Part shown: positions 57,014 through 64,000 of the stretch, piece after piece
How positions within the stretch are numbered: position 1 is the first letter of the stretch
Layout of the letters: every line of letters begins with the position of its first letter
NCBI RefSeq assembly: GCF_021283545.2
Contig: NZ_CP128540.1
Span: forward strand, 4,375,501-4,439,500
Direction of reading: 5' to 3'
DNA: 64,000 nt
Source: Pseudomonas alloputida
GTDB taxonomy: Bacteria > Pseudomonadota > Gammaproteobacteria > Pseudomonadales > Pseudomonadaceae
Translations under genes and position numbers: made by a program
Notes under the pieces: generated by a model
What the model was told of the DNA's origin: nothing
The model's input: only the letters and a program-made list of their open reading frames with translations
Database searches by the model: none

Positions 57014-57043
57014 GTTCCGTTGTACTACCGAGTGAGGTGTTCG

Positions 57044-58255
57044 ATGAGTGCCAGCTTCTGGAAATCCGGGCATGTGCCCACGCTGTTCGCCGCGTTTCTG
57101 TACTTCGACCTCAGCTTCATGGTCTGGTACCTGCTGGGCCCGTTGGCGGTGCAGATTGCTGCCGACCTGCAACTGAGCGCACAACAACGGGGCCTGATGG
57201 TGGCCACGCCGATCCTGGCCGGGGCAATCCTGCGCTTCGCCATGGGCGTTCTGGTCGACCGCCTGTCGCCCAAGACGGCTGGCCTGATCGGCCAGGTGGT
57301 GGTCATCGTCGCCCTGGCCGCAGCCTGGCACCTTGGCGTACACAGCTATGAACAGGCCCTGCTGCTAGGCGTGTTCCTGGGCTTTGCCGGTGCGTCCTTC
57401 GCCGTTTCGCTGCCGCTGGCCTCGCAGTGGTACCCGCCACAGCACCAGGGCAAGGCCATGGGCATCGCCGGCGCAGGCAACTCCGGCACGGTGTTCGCGG
57501 CCTTGCTGGCACCGGCACTGGCAGCCGGCTTTGGCTGGAACAATGTGTTCGGCTTTGCGCTGATCCCGCTGTCACTGGCGCTGGTGGTGTTCGCCCTGTT
57601 GGCGCGCAATGCCCCGCAACGGCCCAAGCCGAAAGCCATGGCCGACTACCTCAAGGCACTGGGCGACCGTGACAGCTGGTGGTTCATGTTTTTCTACAGC
57701 GTTACCTTCGGCGGCTTCATCGGCCTGGCCAGCGCCCTGCCCGGCTATTTCAGCGACCAATACGGCCTGAGCCCGGTCACCGCCGGCTACTACACCGCCG
57801 CTTGTGTGTTCGCCGGCAGCCTGATGCGCCCGCTCGGCGGCGCCCTGGCTGACCGTTTTGGCGGCATCCGCACCCTGCTGGGCATGTACGGCGTGGCCGC
57901 CATCTGCATTGCCGCAGTCGGCTTCAACCTGCCCTCTGCCGCGGCCGCACTGGCGTTGTTCGTCAGCGCCATGCTCGGCCTGGGTGCCGGCAATGGCGCA
58001 GTGTTCCAACTGGTGCCACAACGCTTCCGCCAAGAGATCGGGGTAATGACCGGCCTGATCGGCATGGCCGGGGGCATCGGCGGCTTCCTGCTGGCGGCCG
58101 GGCTTGGCACCATCAAGCAGCACACTGGCGATTACCAACTGGGGCTGTGGCTGTTCGCCAGCCTGGGCCTGCTGGCCTGGTTCGGCCTGCACGGGGTGAA
58201 ACAGCGCTGGCGCACCACCTGGGGCTCGGCTGCAGTCACCGCAGCACGGGTCTGA
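57044..58255 (+). CDS. nasA: Nitrate/nitrite MFS transporter NasA (NarK family)
   Basis: 403 residues from the ATG at 57044 behind GAGTGAGGTG. About 12 TM segments are visible. The NNP-family nitrate signature is present in both halves: ILGFAGASFAVSLPL-type (GFAGASFAVSLPLASQWYPP) and GLGAGNGAVFQLVPQRF, with the substrate Arg in TM2 and TM8. It imports nitrate for assimilation. A terminator in the leader controls it. Confidence 0.92.
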   Translation: MSASFWKSGHVPTLFAAFLYFDLSFMVWYLLGPLAVQIAADLQLSAQQRGLMVATPILAGAILRFAMGVLVDRLSPKTAGLIGQVVVIVALAAAWHLGVHSYEQALLLGVFLGFAGASFAVSLPLASQWYPPQHQGKAMGIAGAGNSGTVFAALLAPALAAGFGWNNVFGFALIPLSLALVVFALLARNAPQRPKPKAMADYLKALGDRDSWWFMFFYSVTFGGFIGLASALPGYFSDQYGLSPVTAGYYTAACVFAGSLMRPLGGALADRFGGIRTLLGMYGVAAICIAAVGFNLPSAAAALALFVSAMLGLGAGNGAVFQLVPQRFRQEIGVMTGLIGMAGGIGGFLLAAGLGTIKQHTGDYQLGLWLFASLGLLAWFGLHGVKQRWRTTWGSAAVTAARV

Positions 58256-58264
58256 GGCACGCCG

Positions 58265-59935
58265 ATGAGCCTGCAACTGAGCTTTGCCCAAGCCAGCGCC
58301 ACCGGGCCGCGCGCGGAAAACCAGGACGCCCTGCGCCTGGTCACGCCGGCACCAGAACTGGCCGCCAGCAAAGGCTACCTGTTCGCCCTGGCCGACGGCG
58401 TCAGCCAATGTACCGACGGCGGCCTGGCGGCGCGCGCCAGCCTGCAGGCACTGGCCCTGGATTACTACGCCACGCCGGCCACCTGGAGCGTGGCCCAGGC
58501 CCTCGACCGCCTGCTGCTGGCGCAAAACCGCTGGTTGCGCGCCCAGGGCAGCGGCCAGCCGTTGCTGACCACACTTAGCGCGCTGGTGTTGCGCGGCCGG
58601 CGCTTTACCTTGGCCCATGTAGGCGACTGCCGGGTGTACCGCTGGCACGAGGGGAACCTGCAATGCCTGAGCGAAGACCATGTCTGGGACCAACCGGGCA
58701 TGCAGCATGTACTGAAACGGGCGCTGGGCCTGGACCAGCACCTGCTGGTGGATTACCTGGAAGGCGAGCTGCAACCGGGCGAATGTTTTCTGCTGCTCAG
58801 CGACGGGGTCTGGGCCAGCCTGGGCGAACAGCACATCCAGGCCGTGCTGCGCGAGCAAACTGACCTGCAACTGGCCGCCGACACCCTGGTGGCCAGTGCC
58901 CACCTCAGCGGCAGCAAGGACAACGCCAGCGCCTTACTGGTGCAAGTCGAACAACTGGGCACGGCCAACCTGGGCGATACCCTGGCGCAACTGCAACAAT
59001 GGCCAGTGCCCGGCCCGCTGCGCGAAGGCCAGGTGATCGACGGCTGGCAGGTCGAAACACTGCATGCGCACAGCCGCCAGTCCTTGCTGTACAAAGTGCG
59101 CGATAGCCAGAACCAGCCTTGGCTGCTCAAGACCCTGCCCACTGCACGCGAACAGGAACCGGGGGCGGCGCAAGGGCTGTTGCTGGAAGAGTGGTTTCTG
59201 CGCCGCATCGCCGGCCGGCACTTCCCCGAGCTACACGCCGCCAGTCAGCGCCAGCACCTGTACTACGTGATGCGCGAATATCCCGGCCAGAACCTGGCGG
59301 CGTTGCTAGCCGAACAGGGCCCGCTGCCCCTGCCGCAATGGCTGGAAGTCGCACGGCAACTGCTGCAGGCAGTCGGTGTGCTGCATCGGCGCAACTTGCT
59401 GCACCGCGATATCAAGCCAGACAACCTGCACCTGGGCCGTGATGGCCAGCTGCGCCTGCTGGACTTCGGCCTGGCTTATTGCCCGGGCCTGTCCGAAGAC
59501 CCGCTGCACGAGCTGCCCGGCACGCCCTCGTATATCGCCCCGGAAGCATTCGATGGCCACCCGCCCAGCCCGCGTCAGGACTTGTATGCAGTGGGCGTGA
59601 CCCTGTACCACCTGCTGACCGGACACTACCCGTACGGCGAGGTAGAGGCCTTCCAGCGCCCGCGCTTCGGCCAGCCGGTCAACGCCGCGCGCTACCGACC
59701 CGACCTGCCGGAATGGCTGCAGCACAACCTGCTGCAGGCCGTGGCGAGCGACCCGGCGCAGCGCTTCGAAACCGCCGAACACTGGTTGCTGCTGCTCGAG
59801 CGCGGCGACCGCCAGGAACTGCCCAGCCGCCCCCGGCCGCTGCTGGAACGCGAGCCGCTGAAGGTATGGCGCACCCTGGCCCTGTTGTCGTTGCTGATCA
59901 ATCTGATACTGCTGTTCACCCTGCTCAAGGGCTGA
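58265..59935 (+). CDS. Fused PP2C phosphatase / Ser-Thr kinase in the nitrate cluster
   Basis: 556 residues. Residues ~1-235 form a PP2C phosphatase (SATGPRAENQDAL, FALADGVSQCTDGGLAA, LAHVGDCRVYRWHE, LLLSDGVWASLGE, SKDNASALLVQ; the metal Asp residues are all present). Residues ~260-525 form a Hanks-type kinase with HRDIKPDNLHLG, LLDFGLAYCPG and GTPSYIAPEAFDG. The Gly-rich loop is degenerate, but the Lys in WLLKTLP is present. A single C-terminal TM (LALLSLLINLILLFTLLKG) anchors it. It starts 10 bp after nasA and precedes cobA, so it is part of the nitrate operon. The substrate is unknown. Confidence 0.93.
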   Translation: MSLQLSFAQASATGPRAENQDALRLVTPAPELAASKGYLFALADGVSQCTDGGLAARASLQALALDYYATPATWSVAQALDRLLLAQNRWLRAQGSGQPLLTTLSALVLRGRRFTLAHVGDCRVYRWHEGNLQCLSEDHVWDQPGMQHVLKRALGLDQHLLVDYLEGELQPGECFLLLSDGVWASLGEQHIQAVLREQTDLQLAADTLVASAHLSGSKDNASALLVQVEQLGTANLGDTLAQLQQWPVPGPLREGQVIDGWQVETLHAHSRQSLLYKVRDSQNQPWLLKTLPTAREQEPGAAQGLLLEEWFLRRIAGRHFPELHAASQRQHLYYVMREYPGQNLAALLAEQGPLPLPQWLEVARQLLQAVGVLHRRNLLHRDIKPDNLHLGRDGQLRLLDFGLAYCPGLSEDPLHELPGTPSYIAPEAFDGHPPSPRQDLYAVGVTLYHLLTGHYPYGEVEAFQRPRFGQPVNAARYRPDLPEWLQHNLLQAVASDPAQRFETAEHWLLLLERGDRQELPSRPRPLLEREPLKVWRTLALLSLLINLILLFTLLKG

Positions 59936-59962
59936 ACGCGCCTTGCCGATGAGGAAACGCTG

Positions 59963-60703
59963 ATGAATGCAAAAGTATGGCTGGTCGGTGCCGGCCCTGG
60001 TGACCCTGAACTGCTCACCCTCAAGGCAGTGCGTGCGTTGCAGCAAGCCGCCGTGGTCATGGTAGACGACCTCGTCAACCCGGCAGTGCTCGAGCATTGC
60101 CCGCAGGCCCGGATAATGACCGTGGGCAAGCGCGGCGGCTGCCGCTCTACACCGCAAGCGTTCATTCAGCGCCTGATGCTGCGCCACGCGCGACAGGGCC
60201 GTTGCGTGGTGCGGCTCAAGGGCGGCGACCCTTGCATTTTCGGCCGTGGCGGTGAAGAGGCGCTGTGGTTGCAAGGGCATGGCATCGAAGTGGAGGTGAT
60301 CAATGGCATCACCGCCGGCCTGGCCGGGGCCACCCAATGCGGGATTCCCCTGACTTCACGGGGCGTGAGCCGAGGGGTGACGCTGGTGACGGCGCACACC
60401 CAGGACGATAGCGAGCTGAACTGGGCGGCCTTGGCTCAGGGCGGGACAACGCTGGTGGTCTACATGGGAGTGGCGCGGCTGGAACAAGTGCGCCAAGGAT
60501 TGCTGGCGGGGGGCATGGCGCCGGGAATGCCGGTGGCGATGATCGAAAATGCCTCGTTGCCGCAGCAGCGGGAGTGCAGAAGCGATGTGCAGGGAATGGT
60601 GGAAGCTGCGCGGGCGTTTGGTTTGCGTAGCCCGGCAATCCTGGTGATTGGGGAGGTGGTTGGGGAGCAGCAGGCTATGGGGCGGATCGCAATCGCAGGC
60701 TGA
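59963..60703 (+). CDS. cobA: Uroporphyrinogen-III C-methyltransferase
   Basis: 246 residues. It methylates uroporphyrinogen III at C2 and C7 to precorrin-2, the branch to siroheme and cobalamin. Motifs: VWLVGAGPGDPELLTLKA, VRLKGGDPCIFGRGGEE, GITAGLAGATQCGIPLTSRG and VYMGVARLEQV. In the nas operon its job is to supply siroheme for assimilatory nitrite reductase. nirB/nirD and nasB-type reductase genes are not in this window. Confidence 0.93.
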   Translation: MNAKVWLVGAGPGDPELLTLKAVRALQQAAVVMVDDLVNPAVLEHCPQARIMTVGKRGGCRSTPQAFIQRLMLRHARQGRCVVRLKGGDPCIFGRGGEEALWLQGHGIEVEVINGITAGLAGATQCGIPLTSRGVSRGVTLVTAHTQDDSELNWAALAQGGTTLVVYMGVARLEQVRQGLLAGGMAPGMPVAMIENASLPQQRECRSDVQGMVEAARAFGLRSPAILVIGEVVGEQQAMGRIAIAG

Positions 60704-60745
60704 CCGCAGGAGCGGCCTTCAGGGCCGGTTAAAACCCAGGCAAAG

Positions 60746-60772
60746 AAAAACCCGGCCGAGGCCGGGTTTTTC
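60746..60772. terminator. Bidirectional terminator between cobA and oprF
   Basis: AAAAACCCGGCC and GGCCGGGTTTTT form a symmetrical stem with A and T tracts on both sides, so it can end transcription of both convergent genes. Confidence 0.9.
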
Positions 60773-60789
60773 ATGAAGCTTCAAACCAA

Positions 60790-61824
60790 TTACTTGGCCT
60801 GGGCTTCTACCTGAGCTTCAACGCGACGGTTGACAGCACGGCCTTCTTCGGTGGCGTTGTCAGCAACCGGACGGGTTTCGCCGTAGCCAACCGAGTCAAC
60901 ACGGCTGGATTCTACGCCGTACTGCTGGGTCAGCACTTGCTTGACAGCGTTGGCACGACGCTCGGACAGCTTCTGGTTGTAAGCGTCTGGACCCACGGAG
61001 TCAGTGTGACCTTCAACCACGGTGGTGGTTTGTGGGTACTGCTTCATGAAGTCAGCCAGGTTTTTGATGTCGCCGTAGCTGTTAGGCTTGACGACCGACT
61101 TGTCGAAGTCGAACTTGACGTCCAGCTCAACGCGAACGACTTCGGCAACAGCCGGGCAGCCGTCGGCGTCAACGGTAACGTTGGCCGGGGTGTCTGGGCA
61201 CTTGTCGACGTTGTCGCACACGCCGTCGTTGTCGGAGTCGGAGCAGACTTCAGCAACTGGAGCAGGAGCAGCTTCAGCTTGCTTCGGGCTACCGCCGAAG
61301 TTCAGGCCAACACCAACGCTCGGGGCCCACTCGGTGTCGCCCTGGTCGATGTTGTACTGAGCTTCTACGCCGGCACGGGCATAGAACATGTCGGTGATGT
61401 ACCACTTGGCGCCAGCGCCAACGTTGGCGAAGGTGGAGTGGTCACGACCGCCACGGCCGGTCTGGCCCAGCGACTGGTGCGAGAAACCAGCGGAAACGTA
61501 TGGACGGATAGCGTCGTACGGGTTGTTGAAGTGGTAAACGGCGTCCAGGGCAGTGTTCGAGCCCTTGATGTTCTTGCCGTCTTCGCCACGAGCGTTGTGC
61601 ACTTCGTCGTAGCCCAGACGCAGCTCAACGTCGTCGGTCAGGAAGTAACCGATCGAGCCGCCGAACAGGTTGCCGTCGTTCTTGAAGTCGCGCTGGCTGT
61701 CGAAGAATTCTTTCTTGTAGAAGATTTCAGTCTCGACGGCGCCTTGACCTTGTGCCATAGCGCCAATCGAAGTGGCGGCTACAAGCGAACCAATGGCCAA
61801 GCCCAAGGTGTTTTTCAGTTTCAT
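60790..61824 (-). CDS. oprF: Outer membrane porin OprF
   Basis: 344 residues with a signal peptide (MKLKNTLGLAIGSLVAATSI, cleaved near AMA). The N-terminal OmpA-like beta-barrel is followed by a linker with thrombospondin-type repeats (DSDNDGVCDNVDKCPDTPAN; four Cys in the region) and a C-terminal OmpA domain (VVEGHTDSVGPDAYNQKLSE, RVDSVGYGETRPVAD) that binds peptidoglycan. It gives general porin function and envelope stability. The upstream sigX gene is the expected regulator. Confidence 0.97.
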   Translation of the reverse strand: MKLKNTLGLAIGSLVAATSIGAMAQGQGAVETEIFYKKEFFDSQRDFKNDGNLFGGSIGYFLTDDVELRLGYDEVHNARGEDGKNIKGSNTALDAVYHFNNPYDAIRPYVSAGFSHQSLGQTGRGGRDHSTFANVGAGAKWYITDMFYARAGVEAQYNIDQGDTEWAPSVGVGLNFGGSPKQAEAAPAPVAEVCSDSDNDGVCDNVDKCPDTPANVTVDADGCPAVAEVVRVELDVKFDFDKSVVKPNSYGDIKNLADFMKQYPQTTTVVEGHTDSVGPDAYNQKLSERRANAVKQVLTQQYGVESSRVDSVGYGETRPVADNATEEGRAVNRRVEAQVEAQAK

Positions 61825-61935
61825 CCGTTAAATCCCCATCTGGTGATAGTTAAGCAGTCCCACCACAAACAAGAGGGACAACTCGACGGCGAGTCTAGCA
61901 GAACTCGCCGGTTCGTTAGAGATATTTGCACGCCA

Positions 61936-62526
61936 CTAAGTTTCATCAAGGCCGGCAAATTTCTCCCGAAGCTTGTCTAGCGCGCGCTTGTAACGCATTT
62001 TCGTCGCGCTCAGGCCCATGTGCATGATGTCGGCAATTTCCTGGAACTCCAGCTCTGCGACAAAACGCAGCACCAGAATTTCCCGGTCAATCGGGTTCAC
62101 ATGCACCAGCCACTTGTCCAGCCCGCCTTTTTCTTCCGGCTTCGGAGCCTTGTCTTCGGACGCCTCTTCAACAGGGTCCAGACTCAAGGCATCCATCAAC
62201 CGACGTTTGCGACGCTCCTTGCGGTACTGGGTAATGCACTCGTTGTAGGTGATGCTGTAGAGCCAGGTCTTGAACTTCGACTTACCCTCGAAGTTCTTCA
62301 GCCCGTACAGCACTTTCAGCATCACTTCCTGACAGACATCGTCCGCGTCACGGTCGTTCCCCAGATAACGCGCACAGACGTTGAACAGGGTCCGTTGGTA
62401 GCGCCGCATGAGCTCTTCATAGGCGCGGGTAACGTGGTACAGCTCCTCATGCGAACGCGCCACCAACTCTTCGTCTGTGAGCTCGCGGGGGTCATAGCGC
62501 ATGGGCGGCGAATGAACTTTATTCAA
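61936..62526 (-). CDS. sigX: ECF sigma factor SigX
   Basis: 196 residues (an internal ATG would give a slightly shorter form starting RYDPRELTDEELVARSHEEL). Region 2 shows MRRYQRTLFNVCARYLGNDR and DADDVCQEVMLKVLYGLKNF; region 4 shows NPIDREILVLRFVAELEFQE and LSATKMRYKRALDKLR. SigX drives oprF and many envelope and fatty-acid genes in Pseudomonas. It lies directly upstream of oprF and downstream of cmpX in the same direction. Confidence 0.96.
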   Translation of the reverse strand: MNKVHSPPMRYDPRELTDEELVARSHEELYHVTRAYEELMRRYQRTLFNVCARYLGNDRDADDVCQEVMLKVLYGLKNFEGKSKFKTWLYSITYNECITQYRKERRKRRLMDALSLDPVEEASEDKAPKPEEKGGLDKWLVHVNPIDREILVLRFVAELEFQEIADIMHMGLSATKMRYKRALDKLREKFAGLDET

Positions 62527-62615
62527 AACGGATCTGGCCGACAGTCAGGTCAATGTCGCCGCGCGACCCCGTGGGTCGAATTTCGCGGCGGCATACATTA
62601 ACAGCTTTTGTGCGG

Positions 62616-63446
62616 TTAGCGGCTATTGACGCGCTGTTCAAGCAGCTCGCGGTTAGCCAGTGACACCAGTTCGCCATCATCGGTCAGCAGCGTCGTCTTC
62701 ACCGTACCGATCTCCTCGATATGCCCTTCGACCTCTCCAATCCGCACCTGCTGGCCGACTTGGTACAGCTCGCGCACGTAGATGCCGGCCAGGATCTGCC
62801 CGGCAATTTCGCGACTGCCAAGGCCCATGGCCAAGGCAACGGCCAGACCAACGGTAATCAGCCCGATAACGATGACGTGGTTCAGCAGGTCGGTTTTCAC
62901 TTCAAGCTGGCTGATGGCCACCGAGATGCTGATGATGATCACCAGGCCTTGGGTAATACGCCCCAGGCCCGCCGAATATTCCAGGCCGATACCTTCGGCA
63001 GCGCCACGCACCAGGCCGTTGGCCACCTGCGCCAGCAGTACGCCGGCCAGCAGCACCAGAGCCGCGCCGAACACCTTGGGCAAGTACAGGGCGAGCATGT
63101 CGAGGGTTGCCGAAACCCGCTCAAGGCCCAGCGATTCGGCAGCCGAGACCAGGAAGATGAGCAGCACGAACCAATAGACGATCTTGCCGATCAGGGTCGA
63201 GATCGGCACCTGGATGCCGCCGCGACCGAGCATTTTGGTGAGGCCGGTGCCGGCCATCAGGCGGTCCAGGCCAAATTTGGCCAACAGTTTGGACAGCAGC
63301 GTGTCGAGCAGCTTGGCCACCACGAAACCGAGCAGCACCACGACCAGCGCGCCGAACAGGTTGGGGATGAAGTTCGCTACCTTGGTCCAAAGGGCAGTCA
63401 TCGCGGTGACCAGGCTCTGGGTCCAGAGATCGAGTTCCATATTCAA
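62616..63446 (-). CDS. cmpX: Mechanosensitive-channel family membrane protein CmpX
   Basis: 276 residues (the ATG at 63446 or 63440). The N-terminal half has several TM segments (FIPNLFGALVVVLLGFVVAK and so on). The C-terminal part is an MscS-type beta domain (YQVGQQVRIGEVEGHIEEIG, TVKTTLLTDDGELVSLANRE). In P. aeruginosa CmpX affects membrane stress and SigX activity. It overlaps the upstream cfrX gene by four bases. Confidence 0.92.
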   Translation of the reverse strand: MNMELDLWTQSLVTAMTALWTKVANFIPNLFGALVVVLLGFVVAKLLDTLLSKLLAKFGLDRLMAGTGLTKMLGRGGIQVPISTLIGKIVYWFVLLIFLVSAAESLGLERVSATLDMLALYLPKVFGAALVLLAGVLLAQVANGLVRGAAEGIGLEYSAGLGRITQGLVIIISISVAISQLEVKTDLLNHVIVIGLITVGLAVALAMGLGSREIAGQILAGIYVRELYQVGQQVRIGEVEGHIEEIGTVKTTLLTDDGELVSLANRELLEQRVNSR

Positions 63447-63715
63447 TCGGCCTTATCTGCTTTGCTGCCATTGGCAGCGTTGCGGGAAGAGTGTCGACGC
63501 ACCGGCGCAACATGCGCCGAGCCATTGTTCACGGCAATCAGCAGCGCCTGGCTCCAGCGGCCAAGCAGGCTGAACAGATCACCCGCGCCAACCTGGCGGT
63601 TGGCGGTTTTCAGCACGCGACCCAGGCAAGCGGCGTCGTCCCGGTCGTCCCGGTCATTGCCGGAGGGTGACGCCTTGAGCAGGTCGCGCAGGGATTCTTC
63701 AAACGGATCGTGCAT
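63443..63715 (-). CDS. cfrX: CfrX-like small cytoplasmic protein
   Basis: 90 residues from the ATG at 63715; a longer frame to 63739 exists. It starts MHDPFEESLRDLLKASPSGN and ends in a Lys-rich tail. It has an internal GRVLKTANRQVGAGDLFSLL block and no membrane segment. Position between cmaX and cmpX fits the cmaX-cfrX-cmpX-sigX order I recall from P. aeruginosa. It overlaps cmpX by 4 nt. Function unknown. Confidence 0.8.
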   Translation of the reverse strand: MHDPFEESLRDLLKASPSGNDRDDRDDAACLGRVLKTANRQVGAGDLFSLLGRWSQALLIAVNNGSAHVAPVRRHSSRNAANGSKADKAD

Positions 63716-63802
63716 GGGCACCTCGCGCAGTGTCAGCAAGAGACGAGATGGCCGGGCGACGGGTCACACATCCTGTTGGCACGAAGGTTTCAAATTGCAC
63801 AG

Positions 63803-64000
63803 CTATACCCACCGCAACCGCCGGAACAGCCACCACTGCCCCACGGCCAACCCCAGCACGACGATGCAGGCGAACAGGAAGCCCAAAGGGTTTTCCGCCC
63901 CGGGGATGCCGCCGACATTGATGCCCAGCAGCCCGGTGACAAAGCTCATGGGCAGGAAGATGCAGGTGATGATGCCAAAGCGGTACATGGTGCGGTTCAT
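63803..64000 (-). CDS. cmaX: CorA-like divalent-metal transporter CmaX, C-terminal end (cut by window edge)
   Basis: The last 65 codons of a gene that enters from beyond 64000. They contain the C-terminal two TM segments (FGIITCIFLPMSFVTGLLGI and FLFACIVVLGLAVGQWWLF). The canonical CorA GMN loop motif appears here as GIN, typical of the ZntB-like branch, and a basic RRLRWV tail ends the protein. Position upstream of cfrX supports CmaX. Confidence 0.8.
   Translation of the reverse strand: MNRTMYRFGIITCIFLPMSFVTGLLGINVGGIPGAENPLGFLFACIVVLGLAVGQWWLFRRLRWV

Overview
The window looks like a chromosomal segment of a fluorescent pseudomonad, most likely the Pseudomonas putida group. The gene set and order (cmaX-cfrX-cmpX-sigX-oprF, nasS-nasT-nasA-kinase-cobA, pyrD, rmf, acnA next to an Aer-type receptor, slt next to an uup-type ABC-F gene), the high-GC codon use and the 33-bp REP sequences of the form 'GCGGGTGAACCCGCTCCTAC' all point there. 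This assignment comes from recognised protein families and recalled synteny, not from a database search.

Layout. 1-9.2 kb: start of an uup-like gene, lytic transglycosylase slt, a MOSC protein, cheV with a good FliA promoter, an HPt-like protein lacking the phospho-histidine, a NarL-type two-component pair, a YegS-like lipid kinase and a GT4 glycosyltransferase. 9.2-17.1 kb: moaB-moeA, a small lipoprotein, tRNA-Pro(CGG), a chemoreceptor, an MsbA-like ABC exporter, a PA1571-family protein, and tusA-pdxB. 17.1-19.4 kb: a repeat complex with a GATCTT microsatellite, two convergent copies of a ~240-bp intergenic repeat, and an IS4-family element with a 9-bp target duplication inside the second copy. 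19.4-30.1 kb: rlmM, acnA, aer (second FliA promoter), an RluA-type pseudouridine synthase, a 102-residue protein behind a perfect LexA box, an M15 peptidase, a glutaredoxin-like protein, amtB and a yqjD-yqjE-yqjK-like operon.

30.3-41.6 kb is the most interesting part. The housekeeping dGTPase gene dgt is split after codon 208 by a ~9,991-bp AT-rich island (30903-40893). All island genes I can support lie on the minus strand: a HigB-like toxin, an HTH/ImmA-IrrE antitoxin-protease, a Beta-family protein broken by an IS5-family element, a 981-residue AlbA_2-like/NACHT NTPase (a candidate antiphage sensor), a complete but diverged second dGTPase, and a small protein of unknown function. No integrase was recognised. 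The island thus removes the host dGTPase and brings its own, next to defence-type genes.

41.9-64 kb returns to core genome: a BvgA/BvgS-like phosphorelay pair, yggL, dacB, a CHASE-PAS-GGDEF cyclase, rlmKL, rmf, pyrD, the nitrate-assimilation cluster (nasS sensor, nasT ANTAR antiterminator, a leader with an ANTAR-type hairpin and an intrinsic terminator, nasA transporter, a fused PP2C phosphatase/Ser-Thr kinase, cobA), and oprF-sigX-cmpX-cfrX-cmaX (the last cut by the window edge).
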